In this document: one piece after another, positions 33,601 through 44,397 of the stretch
How positions within the stretch are numbered: position 1 is the first letter of the stretch
Layout: the number at the start of each line of letters is the position of its first letter
NCBI GenBank assembly: GCA_022570795.1
Contig: JAKUDP010000012.1
Span: 248,001-312,000, forward strand
Length of the DNA: 64,000 bases
Direction: 5' to 3'
Source: Sphaerulina vaccinii
Lineage: Eukaryota > Ascomycota > Dothideomycetes > Mycosphaerellales > Mycosphaerellaceae
Made by a program: the position numbers and the translations under genes
The notes under the pieces: generated by a model
The model's input: only the letters and a program-made list of their open reading frames with translations
What the model was told of the DNA's origin: nothing
Database searches by the model: none

Positions 33601-34351
33601 TGCACCTGCATACTTCAATATCACCTGTGTTTCGGATATGGAGAATCATCGGCCATTGAAAGCCACATTGTTCAAGACTCAGCCGAACCATGTGCAGAAG
33701 AGGCTTCCGAGCTCAGGAAGGCTGAATTACACTTGAGATTGCGCAAGCTGAGCTTCTGCCGGCATTAGGTGAAAGTTACGGATCTGATCTGAGTGAACAC
33801 TGACTCCTCGACTCAGTGGACGAAGGTTAGTAACCTTGTGTCTCGTTCATTCAAGCTTATAGAGCTCACATCCACAACTTGGTGGCGGTGCAACAAAGGT
33901 AAGATATAGTCTTTTGAAACAAGGCTTGAAGGATGTGGACGTCGATGGTTCGTGCTGTCTCTGATAGCACATGAGAGAATCCGAGCATTTGGCCTTGACT
34001 TGACGTCGGCTTGGTGTCTGCTAACGAGGCAAGATAGAAAGTGGGAGTGTGCTCGAGGTAGCATAGACACTGACGAACTGTAGTGAGGTTGGTATACTCA
34101 CAGTCTCTCTCGTCCAGGTCGTTTAGACTATGACATTCAACCTGAAGACACTACAGGTCTGCCTCGGATTGGCATCGCTTGAGACACCTGGTCGTGTGGC
34201 CTTCCTCTACCAGAGCCAACCGATCGATTCTCGACATAACAGTGCGGAAGTTGAGAAATGAGTGAGAGGTCATATCATATCGCCAAATAGCTAGGCAAAC
34301 AACGCATCAGGGTATCATTGAACTCATTCATCAACCACATCAATCGTTCTC
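30605..34351. other. 3.7-kb region without convincing genes
   Basis: This is the longest gap in the window. ORFs up to about 185 codons exist (for example 33179-33736 on plus), but their composition is not protein-like (many Cys, His and Arg, no hydrophobic periodicity) and frames on both strands are equally open. The left part must include the promoter of the gp1-like gene, and the right part the 3' UTR of the 711-aa membrane protein. Base composition looks like the rest of the window, with no AT-rich block. Confidence 0.5.
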
Positions 34352-36542
34352 CTACTTCCGCGCGAACGTCTGCTGCAATCGTCCTCGAATCTCCTCGCCA
34401 GCAGCACCAATCTTTGGTTTCACCCTCTCCACATACTCTGGCTCTGCAACTCCAATGCGTCCTGCATCACTTCCACTGACAATGTGTCCGAATTGTACAC
34501 GACGATGCCCCACCTCTTGGATCAGCTTCTCAACTGGTGCATTGGCAGCAGTTGGGTGATCGAGGTTGGGTGCGCGGAAAGCCGCAGCGATCTCGAACGG
34601 ACCCAGAGTGACTTTACGACCGAGTTGCCAGAAGCCCCAGTAGCTAGGAAGAACGCAGAGGATGCAAAGAATGGTCGAGGCGATGGCGCCACCCATGTAC
34701 CAGAAGTTGGACGAGTAGTGGACAGTATCTGCCCACATGGAGGCCGTGTGCCACGTGTATGAACTGTCCTCCTTGTAGAGATTGTTGGGATCGAGCCCAG
34801 AGACATCGGTTGTCAGACCAAACATGATGGAGTTAATCCTGCCTACAAGGCCTGGATCAATGAACTTCGAATCTGGTGTGCCCTGACTCACGCCGCCGCC
34901 TTCAAGGAGATCTTGTCCGCCATCAAGAGGATCATGGAAGTTGAAGTTGCAAGTTCCGATGGCAGGTAGATTGTCCAGGTAAGTCTGAGAAGCGCCGCTC
35001 TGATTGAGTCTGTAGCTCCCTTGGCCTTCCACTCTCGACACATAAGCAAAGCCGCCAAGATATGTCTGAAGTCCTGCCGCGAGGCCGCTGAGTGTATTGT
35101 TACCAATCGGATTGTCACCAGAGGAGAGTTCGGTCACAGGATAGTCTGTGAGATCTACAGTTCGATTGACCTGGAAGTAATTCTGTTGTTTTGTCGTCCG
35201 GTTGAATTTGTAGAACTCGAAAACAGGTCCATCCAGATTGAATATCTCGTCTGTGCCAATGCGGGCTGTCCAGATCGCCATATCCTTGCCCGGCTGTGCT
35301 AGTTCGATTGGATATGTGACAACAGCCGGTCGCAATCGACACGTCTGCCGCACTATTTGGCCAGGACATTGACTCTCTTCATTCTCGGGCTTGACGTTCT
35401 CGGCAGTGCTATAAGCAGTCTCCATCATGATATAGTCCGTCGTGTTGACCCATGCGTCAGGACCAGTCTGGGATGAGTCAGGAACGCCGGTGTGTACTGT
35501 GAAGTTGATGGCGAACAGTAGCTGCTGTTTGAACTCCGTGGCGTTTGTCAGAGACGGGTAAACGAGAGCTGAAGCATTGATCTTTTCCGTGACAGCATCC
35601 AGGCAGTCAATCTGGAAACCAGCTCCATTGATCTTGATATACGCAAGACTGTTGTTGTAGTACTCATTGATGTATTTGACCTTCTTCGTAATGGGACTAT
35701 TCTTCTTGCCGAAGGCTGTCGTATAGGTAGAAAACTGATTTGGATATAAGCCTCCTCCGGCTGCCCAGATTTCGAGGTCCTGATTCCACCAGTCCAGAAG
35801 GCCGGAACCTCCAAAAGCATCGAGACTGCCCACACCAGTGGTTGGGAAGGTCTCGTTGATGTACCCGTAGGAGACATTTGTTCGATTACCAAGGTAGTCC
35901 TGCTGTGTATATGTGCCGATCGACTTCTGGAGCAATGTGGAGTCTATCAAAGTCATCTTCGCGACCAGTGCTGTCAGTGCAATGATGTTGAATGCCTTTC
36001 CACTGAGAGCGATCTCTTTCACACTGCTGCTGAATTGCCATGATCGATTGAGGTCCTTGATGGTACCGCCTTTAAGTGCCCGTCTCCACCACGCAATCGC
36101 GACTCCATTACCTAAAAGATCTGTTAGTTTGCGCAGGGCGGCAGATGTTGAGGCGAGAGGTCTTACTGATGGCAATGCCGAAGCATATGTTCGCAATGCT
36201 GTTGAAGATCGAGACAAGCACATTGGGTGCAACAGACTTTGGCCAAGCTCGCTGTTCAAATATCGGCGTTTGTGTCTTGCCATTGGACACTACAAGCACC
36301 ACGATAGATGCAGCGAGGCACAAGAGCACGCCGATGAGCGAGCCAATGCCGAGCCACGGAAACTGTGCAAGAAATCCGGGCTGCCAGTCTTCGTGGTTGA
36401 TCTCGTTCGACCCAGATCCTTTCTCGATATCATCCTCGCTGGGTGTTACCGGTGTAGCATATGTCGTAACGCCCTTCTTTTCCGAGAACTCTTCCTGTGT
36501 GGGTGATGTGTAGGAGATCGAGCCTCTATCCTCGGTAGCCAT
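34352..36542 (-). CDS. fungal multi-pass membrane protein with large ectodomain, unknown function
   Basis: A 711-aa protein from two exons, 36542-36167 and 36111-34352, with a 55-nt intron (donor GTAAGA). A hydrophilic N-terminal region (about 1-60) precedes membrane segments at about 63-86, 105-125 and 160-182. Then comes a domain of roughly 410 residues with several sequons (NRT, NVS, NET, NNS, NAT, NFT), a last helix at about 598-621, and a basic tail of about 87 residues. The N-terminal helices resemble the fungal group with a conserved TWWRRAL-like segment (here IAWWRRALKGGT), loosely similar to DUF3176 proteins in layout. Function is unknown. The ATG at 36587 would add 15 residues; I prefer 36542 because MATEDRGS gives a normal cytosolic N terminus. 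Confidence 0.8.
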
Positions 36543-37896
36543 GTCTGCGAAGTAGCTGTATGGTAAGCTGTAAAAAGATGCAAGCACGAGAGCAACAAAT
36601 ACGAGGAGGCTTTCTACCTATATGCTGCCACCGCCATGGTGGTCCGCCAACACTTTGCACATGGTGCAGACATAGAGGAAGCGTTCTGGCCTCGGACCCG
36701 CCGTGTACCTGGTCTGTAACAAGACCATACTCAAGCGAAGCTCAGCTGTTCCCGGTAGCATACAGCCTATGGTGGAAGCGAGAAGACGCCTCTAGAGCTC
36801 GTTGCAGAAGCTTGTCGTGTCGGAAGTTCAGACTCGCTTCCAAAGTATGTAGTCCAGCAACTCCATTCAGCTAGGCTGGACATATTGGGCTTGACAAGCA
36901 CGTGGAAATGCTGTGAAGTCTGCAGCTAGCGCCAGCCACTACCGGGGTCCAGAAACGCCTTATAGTAGACGGCTGTCCAGGTGATTGGATCGGACTTGGC
37001 TCAGCTCGGTTTCTTGTACGGCGCGTCCGGTGCAGAGACTTGATATGGAGGAGGATTGTCGACTTGTCGTGCTTACGAGAAGTCTGCTGATGGTACCGGG
37101 ACCGAGTGCAGTATCGAACGCTGTGTTCATTGATGCGGTGAGTCTCGACGAGCTTGGCTCACGAGAGTTCTGGACCAGCGAGTAATGAAGGGTTCTGGCC
37201 TGGGTGGCGTGCTTCTTGACCTGATGTGTGCTTGAGCGAAGAAGGCATTGCTCTATCGGGCGTCCATATCTGCGGTATGGTAGCCGCCCATTCACGATCA
37301 GTAGCTTTTGATTCGGGTTGTGTCTTGAAGAGGTCGAAGCTGCTCGATGTTGGTCAGGGAAGAAACAAGAGCCAAGACGAAGCAATGTTTAATTCGCTCG
37401 GACTATGTCGCCGCTAGTGTTCGGCCGCATGTTGGCAGGTGCGCAGCCTGCAAGGGCGGTCTCAGATCACAATCACAACCCACACGGCGAGCCTCGATCT
37501 CTTCGACATGAACTTCAGTATCTGCTTCATCTGTCTACAGTGCCAGTCCAAAGAATGGCAACTTCCTTCCTTTCCACTCAGATTGCAGTGTCAAGCACAA
37601 GAAATCAAGACATGCACGCGTCCGAACGCTAGACGTGACGAGAGGCTATCGGCAGAGTCCATGAAAATGTTCTTGGAACTGACATGAGACTACTGCACAT
37701 ATCCACAAAGCCCCAGAGAGCTTCATGTTGAGGTCGCACAGGTTGGTGAAGGAGTCGTTTGCAAGAGCAAACGAGATCTTCTGCAGGCCAAATGCTCCTC
37801 CCGTTGCCTCATCAACATTCTGATTTCCTGTCCCGATCCATCTACGACTGACCTCACACAATCACATACAGCACATCTTCGTCCGAGTCTCGCACA
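36543..37896. other. divergent intergenic, 1.35 kb
   Basis: This region lies between the starts of the 711-aa membrane protein (-) and the F-box-like gene (+), so it should hold two promoters. Short ORFs are present on both strands; none persuades me. Confidence 0.5.
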
Positions 37897-39249
37897 ATGC
37901 CTAAGATGCCTCAGCCACCAGCAGAAGCCAGCAGATCTCGTTGCGCGCTACCACATATCAACAAGTGGTGCGAAGTCCAGATCGCCCCCAGGTTTCCAGA
38001 TCCGCATGGTAACTTGAGGGCCCGAATCCCAGGCAACTTCTTCATGGGTGAGGACCTCATGCGGAATGACGCGCGTGTGTTTCTCCTGGCCGAGAGCTAC
38101 GAGGCTTGGACTTCTCGTGGCGATTTGAGCGAGGGCGAGCTGTTCAAGGTCGCTCCAGGCTTGAAGGCGTGGAAGGAGCGAGACGCTTACGTGCCTGCTC
38201 TGAGCACCTTCCTGAACAGTATCGCCAGAGAGGTCTACGCAGACTGGGAGGCTGCAAAGATCGCTGCTGAAATCGCGAGACAGGCTAAGGAGGAGGCTCT
38301 TGCTTCGGCTGAATTGACCCCTGCGGAGTTGAGGAAGCGGGTGGGAGGTCTTGAGCGAGCCATCGAGTTGATGCATGAGACATTTCTGGACTACAAGAAG
38401 CTATCAGAGACTGGCAACGTTGCCGATGCCCAGTCCAGAGAAGCACACGACCTTACCGCACGCTTCGAGATGTGGATGAGTTGTGCCACAAGTCTAGGCG
38501 GCACGCCAATTGACCAACTCAGAAAGAATGGTCTGCTTTCAGAGACGGGGATCACCTTCCTCACCTTGCCTTCCGAGGTGCGTGACCGAATCTTTGATGC
38601 CGTCGTCGCCAACATGTTCCCACTCCGTCCTTGCGGCCGCGATCGAACGTGCATCGTCACATATGCCGGTCCGCCAGACGAAACTCAAGAGCTCCTGGTC
38701 TTCAGGTTGGCTCAAGTCAACAAGCAAGTCCGCTCGGAGTTCCTGCCTAAATGGCACCGGCTCGTGGAGCTGCTGTTCGATTACGACTCTGAGATTGAGA
38801 ACAACCTCACTTCTCGCTGGCTCAAGCTGTTTGGTCCATCTCGCGTTCCTCTCACGCGCAGCTTCAGATTCCACTTTGGCGATGATCAGGTTCGTGTGGA
38901 ACTGCAAGGAGCACCACCGCCATTTCGAGGTTCTGTCATGCCCGACAAGAATGGGCACTATCATTCAGCTCCGGCCAATGTCGGAGACGCCGGTCAGAAG
39001 GAGCAAGTTAAGGTGTCGTCCATGGGTCCATGGATATCAAAGGTGCGGGATGCGGTGCGGGACGCACGAGAGAATAGGGAGGCTGGGTTCGAGGCCAAGC
39101 TGCAGAGTTTCGTCAAGGGTGTGGTGGTGGAGAGCAAGGGCTCAGTTCATCTGACCGCGAATGGTGTGCTCAAGATCATCAAGTACTTGCAGAGGCGAGA
39201 GACTCCGAAGCAGCAGGAATGCTATGACGACCGATGCAGCCATTCCTAG
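37897..39249 (+). CDS. F-box-like fungal protein, unknown function
   Basis: A 450-aa intronless protein. Residues about 110-175 are helical and charged (WEAAKIAAEIARQAKEEALA), probably coiled coil. At about 216-236 the pattern FLTLPSEVRDRIFDAVV matches the start of F-box-like domains common in Dothideomycete proteins (LPxExRxxI). After it comes VFRLAQVNKQVRSEFLP, the usual second half of this fungal domain, with hydrophobic strands to about 340. The C-terminal third is basic and helical. Such proteins may recruit substrates to SCF ubiquitin ligases, but the box is weak and no substrate-binding repeats (LRR, WD40) are seen. Confidence 0.75.
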   Translation: MPKMPQPPAEASRSRCALPHINKWCEVQIAPRFPDPHGNLRARIPGNFFMGEDLMRNDARVFLLAESYEAWTSRGDLSEGELFKVAPGLKAWKERDAYVPALSTFLNSIAREVYADWEAAKIAAEIARQAKEEALASAELTPAELRKRVGGLERAIELMHETFLDYKKLSETGNVADAQSREAHDLTARFEMWMSCATSLGGTPIDQLRKNGLLSETGITFLTLPSEVRDRIFDAVVANMFPLRPCGRDRTCIVTYAGPPDETQELLVFRLAQVNKQVRSEFLPKWHRLVELLFDYDSEIENNLTSRWLKLFGPSRVPLTRSFRFHFGDDQVRVELQGAPPPFRGSVMPDKNGHYHSAPANVGDAGQKEQVKVSSMGPWISKVRDAVRDARENREAGFEAKLQSFVKGVVVESKGSVHLTANGVLKIIKYLQRRETPKQQECYDDRCSHS

Positions 39250-39685
39250 AGCACATTGCTGCCGGAGCAGGAAAGAGGGAGGGCCACAGCTGAGTAGAAG
39301 CTTCACATGTCTATCGGAGTCTTGTGGTATAGAGGGAGGACATCAAGCACTTTGGAATGAGTTGCGAATGCGAACGCGAGATTGTATCTGGACATGCTCG
39401 TGAAAGTGACTGGCGCAGCCTTGTGCATGCTCATGGTCGGAGGACTGTCAACCATTGGTAGGATCCTGAGCGATCATACCACAAAGATTCGGGAGCGAAA
39501 GTTGGAAGTACTTGCGACGACGAGATGAGAGCTGGAAGTGTGAGCTATCGTATGACCACGCGGGAAGAGCATATATGGTTGGCCTCGTGTCGCATATTCT
39601 GTGAATACAGCTTCAATCATTCTGGCTCGCTCAGTCACTAACTCTCCAAAAATTATCTTCGCAATCTCTGAACAGCTAAGCAGAC
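39250..39685. other. intergenic with likely core promoter
   Basis: This lies between two plus-strand genes. A TATA-like atatatgg occurs at 39571-39578, about 115 nt before the next ATG, followed by a CT-rich leader. Confidence 0.45.
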
Positions 39686-40176
39686 ATGGCTCCAGACAAG
39701 GAAAGTAAAGGCATCGGCTATTGGATCAGAGAAACCATCGACGGCATCTGTACTGGCGTTGGACAAGCCGCAGACGATGTCAAGCGTAATCCAGGTATGT
39801 CAATCCATTTTCCATACACGATAGCGCACATTGGTAATGATTTTGTCGCAGTCGGTGTTTTGAGCCAGGAGACCGCACGAGCCGCACTCCCCTTCAACGG
39901 TGCTGGACACGCAGTCGACAGCTACGATGCGAGTGGTAGCAGTGATAGCAATACTCATCAGCCTTGGAATGGCCAGTTCGGTGGTAAGCTCTACGCAGTC
40001 GAGATCCGGCTTACGGTCCCCTGATGTCGGATATAGAAGAGGGTACCAAAGGTCGCTATCCCATTGGCAAAGAGGATGGCACGAACGATCCTGTCAGCCA
40101 GTCCAGTCTTGGTGATCCGTACAAGACGAACGACCCTACGAAGACTGTTGATCCGAATAAAGTGCAGTGGCCATGA
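39686..40176 (+). CDS. small hydrophilic protein, 126 aa, three exons
   Basis: Exons 39686-39794, 39852-39983 and 40037-40176; introns of 57 and 53 nt with GTATGT and GTAAGC donors. The joins keep one frame and remove the early stops seen in genomic ORFs. The protein starts MAPDKESKGIGYWIRETIDG, with an amphipathic helix typical of small membrane-associated or LEA-like proteins. The middle is Ser/Asp-rich and the C-terminal part is a polar repeat-like stretch (GDPYKTNDPTKTVDPNKVQW). There is no signal peptide or named domain. It lies 590 bp before another small multi-intron gene in the same direction. A stress or dormancy role is a guess from composition. Confidence 0.75.
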
Positions 40177-40767
40177 TTTTGAGCTTGAGATTCATGAACT
40201 TGCTTGAAAGAGCTTCTCGAGCTCGTCTGTTGACAACGGGTTGATGTATTGGCTACTGCTCTTGCTCGCCTTTGCCGCTGAATGATGTTAAAGGTGATCG
40301 CGGCAGTCAGATATGGAATATCAGTTCTCAAAGGCGCCCTGTCAGATCGAGGCCTCAGAACTCATCGTATTGCGAACATTCAACTTGTACACTTCCTGCA
40401 TGTCGTGGTCGCATGGCTGCTCCTTGTGCTGGGAAGCCCATCGCTCCTTCCTGTCGCTCGAACGTGACTTCACTCTGCTCTTGCCATTTCGAAGAGGCCG
40501 AACACAGACCCATCACTATCGACTTCCAGGTTGATGAGAATTGTGATGTAGTTGTGAGCCACAAGATCCACATTGATATGTCCGTGCTCAATCGAGTGAT
40601 GTCAGAGTACCACCATGACGATTGTCAAGGAGAGTTTTATAGCAGCAGTCTCGTGCTCTCTGTCCTCGAAACACACACAAACTCCCATACAACAAATTCA
40701 AGCTCACCAACAACTTCAGACAGTCATCACATCACCACATCCAAATCCCCACAACACACCAATCAAC
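40177..40767. other. intergenic with CA-rich leader
   Basis: The last ~110 nt before the ATG at 40768 are rich in CA (repeated cacac, caac and acat units), as in the 5' leaders of well-expressed fungal genes. No separate gene is seen; the long frame at 40272-41000 is not coding (see rejected items). Confidence 0.55.
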
Positions 40768-41426
40768 ATGTCTACCACATCAAACGTTGGCGACCGCCGC
40801 ACATACGAGGATGGTGTTCAGGTATGCCCCTCCATCCCCTCATTCGCATTGAGAAGAACGTGTCCCAACAGAGTATTAGAGAAACTACACCGACGCCGAG
40901 CTCAAGGCACAGAAGGAGAGCGAGCGCTTCGAGGAGGGCAAGGAAAACTCCCACAACGCCACAGACCCAAAGGACGAGCGCTCAATCGCCAACCGCCTAG
41001 CTGCTGAGACGAAGAAGGAAGAAGATGAGGAGAAGACCGCCGCACAGAAGGACGCCACACTGCCAGTAAGTTCTGGCCACAGCAACAATCGAACACGGCA
41101 AAAGCATGTTCCAGCATACATGCGATCCACTGCGAGTTCGACTGGTCATCAGCATGAGCAAGGCTCTCGGTCGAACAAGCAGAGGACGTATCTGATGCAG
41201 CCTGCCAACACCAGCAATCAAGATGAGAGGAAGTAAAGACTGATCAGTCATCGACAGGCCCGAAACCACGGCAATGAGCCATCGAAGGGTGCCAAGATCG
41301 ACCAGGAGCTCCGCGAGGAGGAGGAGGTAAGACGTCCTTCCAGATCATGTTGTTGGACAGCCTGCTAATTTCTCCTAGGCTATCCTCAAGAAGAAGGGTG
41401 ACTTCGGCCCAGCTGCTTCCAACTAA
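40768..41426 (+). CDS. small highly charged protein, 118 aa, four exons
   Basis: Exons 40768-40821, 40880-41065, 41258-41326 and 41379-41426, all breaking between codons. Introns are 58, 192 and 52 nt, with donors GTATGC, GTAAGT and GTAAGA. The protein starts MSTTSNVGDRRTYEDG and is rich in Lys and Glu (AELKAQKESERFEEGKENS, LAAETKKEEDEEKTAAQKD), predicted to be helical and soluble with no hydrophobic core. The end is ILKKKGDFGPAASN. The exon pattern with phase-0 introns is unusually tidy. It resembles small hydrophilic stress or conidial proteins of filamentous fungi in composition, but I know no named family. The 192-nt second intron is much longer than its neighbours. Confidence 0.8.
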
Positions 41427-41851
41427 GCTATTTCTTCTTAGTACACCAGCGCTGGCGTAAGTAATGGGGCATTGGCACTCCAGAGCCAGAAAATATCATG
41501 ATGAATGTGTAGATGATTATACCATTGAGCACAGAGAAGCTCAAAGAAGACCGGCATATGGTTTGCCGCAGAACAGAGCATAAGATCAGCTTCTTGAATG
41601 TCATATGAGACTTCCAACACCAACTGTCACCCAGCCCAGCTCACATTACTGCTTGCATCACTACTACTACTCCCAGCAGAGAGTAGTACGCAATTGACTT
41701 CTACCAGCTCGATGAACTTCCTCGGTATACAGACAACGGCGAACCATTCCAGACTATCGCGCTTATGATTCCACCTATACCGATCAGCTCAGCCAACCAT
41801 CCCTTTCTTCGTGCATCAAGAACACAACCACTTCAAACACGACTCCAAGAC
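41427..41851. other. convergent intergenic region
   Basis: This 0.4 kb lies between the 118-aa gene (+) and the possible DUF7587 gene (-); it should hold both 3' UTRs. Confidence 0.45.
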
Positions 41852-42298
41852 TCACCAATTCAATCCCTGCGTAGCACAGTCCGTCGAGAAAACCGCACAT
41901 TCCCACCCGGGACTCCTCAGCACAGGAAACTTCACCCCCTTCTGCAACTCAACATACTCCCACTCAAACTTGCTCAGATCAATCCTGTAAGTTCTAACAT
42001 CTCTTCTCCTCTTCTTGAATAGTCTTCTACGATGTTCTGAGGATGCCCAAGCAGGAGAAGTAGTCGTTGAGACGAAGAGAGGTGTGCTGTTTTCAATGTG
42101 TTCATCGTTATTAAATTCATGTCGTTCTAATTGCAGGTCGAGTGTTTCGGGACATATTATGTCTTCCCATGATGCGCCTGTATATGTGCCTGTGTCGAAG
42201 TCTCCCGAGGAGGGGTTGGGGAGAGTGTAGGATGTGGAGTCTGTTACACGGTAGAGGTATTGTGGTTTGGGAGGGGTTGGTATTGTTAGGAGATGCAT
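41852..42298 (-). CDS. possible DUF7587-type fungal protein, 148 aa
   Basis: A minus-strand frame from the ATG at 42298 (MHLLTIPTPPKPQYLYRVTD). The opening YLYRVTDSTS, the central ESTPLFVS-like segment (ENSTPLFVSTTTSPAWAS) and the later RTYRIDLSKFEW recall the DUF7587 fold found in many Pezizomycotina. There the N-terminal strand is RVxD, a middle strand is TPLIS, and a helix then precedes a strand ending in D. The frame continues upstream of 42298 without an ATG, so a first exon may be missing. The C terminus (GWECAVFSTDCATQGLNW) ends shortly after the last predicted strand. I am unsure of both the family and the 5' end. Confidence 0.5.
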   Translation of the reverse strand: MHLLTIPTPPKPQYLYRVTDSTSYTLPNPSSGDFDTGTYTGASWEDIICPETLDLQLERHEFNNDEHIENSTPLFVSTTTSPAWASSEHRRRLFKKRRRDVRTYRIDLSKFEWEYVELQKGVKFPVLRSPGWECAVFSTDCATQGLNW

Positions 42299-43203
42299 GG
42301 TTGCTGTGTCGTATGCGATGCAATGGAGCAGTAGTGGACGAAGGAACTTCTTCTTACACTTCACGCAACCTGGGACGTATCTATATCACCTCAGCTCGAA
42401 CGACAATGCTAAGCACGGTATGAAGTCCTATTGGACATTCTAATAATGTACAACACATCACACGACAATATGGCCCAAGCCAGGATGTCGTTCTCTAGTA
42501 GACTTCCACAGACCAGGTATGCGGTGGTTGATGTGCAACTACAAGCTTTGACGTATGCTGTAACCGAAGCCTTATAAGGCAGGATGATAGCCGCCCTAGA
42601 CACGACAAGCCATATTGATAGGAGAGCAGCTGACCGATTGTCGCGATCGAGGCAGAGGTCTACGATGATTGGGACATGAGCCGACCGATAGGAAAGGAGG
42701 GCTACAGTGTTGCCACGATGCCACGTTCTGGACCAGATGTGCCGGAGCCGCTTGCTAGGAAGAACCATGTCAAGATCTTGTGATGCCGATGAACGCCGGA
42801 CCGAGTCGTTGGTTTCGGTGCACAAAGACGAGATGAGATTGGGCTGAACAAATTACGGGCATCGCTGATGCTTGCATAGATAGGGAGTTGTAGATCGTAC
42901 CTGGAGTTGCGGGAGACGTTCCCCAGAGTAGTGTCTGGTGTCTGGCATATACACGCGACTCTAGGTCGAGATTCTGCCGAAGTGTTGGATATGATCGATC
43001 AGTGATGATATTGCATACGTTGCACTGTGCTGTCGTGGCCCTTACGATGCCTCTTCCTTCCTCCCTGAACGCCTGCGCTCGTAAGCGATGCTACGCATAT
43101 GCGCTCTATGCCCTTGGCTGCTTTACGTCGCCCGTCATCATATGTACAATGAATGCCTTTACCTCATTCTCTCTCGTGCCTTGCTCTTACTCTTACTTCT
43201 CAC
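42299..43203. other. intergenic 0.9 kb
   Basis: This lies between the possible DUF7587 gene start and the 3' end of LEU5, both minus strand. The longest ORF (about 138 codons on minus, 42409-42825) lacks a family pattern. No repeat is seen. Confidence 0.45.
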
Positions 43204-44397
43204 TCATATGCCAAAGTACGTCTTCATCCTCTCGTAAACATAAAAGCTTGTCGCCACCATGGGTATCACTTTGACGTATCCAATGCCTAAGCCAACGAAG
43301 AATCCTTTTATGCCTTTGTCAGCCTGTATGCTGCGTGCGACTTCGATCATGGTCAATCGATGCCCGTCACCAACCACTCCTCCCACTTGCATCCTTCTCC
43401 TGATCACTTCGAGTGGGTATGACACTGTCTGACTGACGAAACCTGCTACTGCGCCGGTGCTCAGCTCCGCCCATGCTCGAAGAGGAGGCGGCTTCCCTGG
43501 GGCCATCTGTTTCTGAGACCGTTCGGACATTGGTAGTATGGTATATTCTGCAAAAGCTGGCTTCCGCATGAAGTCTCCAGCTGCATCGTGCGTGAGAAAA
43601 GAGGCCCCGGCATAAGGAACCATGCCCCATAACGTTGGTGTGAAGCCTCGAAAGAAGTTGCTCAGTCCACTTGTAGGCGTCACGTTCCGTATGGCAGTCT
43701 GTGTAGCTTCTACTGTGGCTCCCACAGCTTTGGGCATGGTCGCTGTGTTCGTAGCGACCGGTTCAGGCGGTCGTTCCAGATATATCTTCTTACATATCTC
43801 TCGAACTGTGACCCTCTTGCTCGACTTCGTCTCAAATGCTAGTCGGACTCTTATGACCTCAAGTGGGTACGTGCTAAACACCGAGCATATGCCTGCCAGG
43901 CTTCCTGCTGCAAATCGTCGATATGGGGTTTCGTGCTCCTTGGTCGGAATCACCACAGCGCGCACCTGTTCGTACGCTAAGAACTTGATTCCGCCATATG
44001 GAAAGATACGAAGCAGAGTAGCTGAGTGACCTCGAAAGAGGCCTCCCACTCCGCTCGAAGCGTGTATGTCGCGTATAGCCTTTGCAGCACCACTCCAGCT
44101 CCCGATGTACTTCTCGAACTTGGGATTGTTGGCCTGGAACAGAATCTTGACGCGATCTAGTGGAGCTACTACAGTCTTTGCCGCACACGCTGCGAGACCT
44201 CCTGCCACGCCAGACCGCACGACATACTCCCAGCTCTGCTTGGGGATCTCACGCTGCCCACGTGGTGCTTGACGCGGGATCAGTGTTTCCGTGTCCGTCG
44301 GGCAGACTCCAGGCAAGTTGGGCTTCATCTCATGCGGTTCGTCGGTCTGTAGTCCACTTTCATGGCTGGCATGCTGCCCTACAGGCAGTGTGGTCAT
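43204..44397 (-). CDS. LEU5: mitochondrial coenzyme A carrier, Leu5-like
   Basis: Inner-membrane carrier of the SLC25 family, 397 aa, intronless. Three carrier repeats are visible, each with the PX[DE]XX[KR] signature: VAPLDRVKILFQ (repeat 1), STYPLEVIRVRLAF (repeat 2) and VSYPLEVIRRRMQV (repeat 3). The RIFPYGGIKFLAYE segment at the end of repeat 1 and the long insert between repeats 2 helices are typical of Leu5/SLC25A42/A16, which supply CoA to the mitochondrial matrix. The N-terminal ~55 residues are hydrophilic. A related adenine-nucleotide or CoA-type carrier cannot be excluded. With the pantothenate synthetase gene 30 kb away, the window has two CoA-supply genes, not clustered. Confidence 0.9.
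   Translation of the reverse strand: MTTLPVGQHASHESGLQTDEPHEMKPNLPGVCPTDTETLIPRQAPRGQREIPKQSWEYVVRSGVAGGLAACAAKTVVAPLDRVKILFQANNPKFEKYIGSWSGAAKAIRDIHASSGVGGLFRGHSATLLRIFPYGGIKFLAYEQVRAVVIPTKEHETPYRRFAAGSLAGICSVFSTYPLEVIRVRLAFETKSSKRVTVREICKKIYLERPPEPVATNTATMPKAVGATVEATQTAIRNVTPTSGLSNFFRGFTPTLWGMVPYAGASFLTHDAAGDFMRKPAFAEYTILPMSERSQKQMAPGKPPPLRAWAELSTGAVAGFVSQTVSYPLEVIRRRMQVGGVVGDGHRLTMIEVARSIQADKGIKGFFVGLGIGYVKVIPMVATSFYVYERMKTYFGI

Noticed and set aside
33179..33736. 185-codon plus-strand frame starting with ATG
   Set aside because: No hydrophobic core or motif is visible, frames on the opposite strand are equally open, and it sits in a long gene-free gap.
40272..41000. 242-codon plus-strand frame
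   Set aside because: It overlaps the first two exons of the 118-aa gene in another frame, and its Ser/Thr/His/Arg composition comes from the CA-rich leader.
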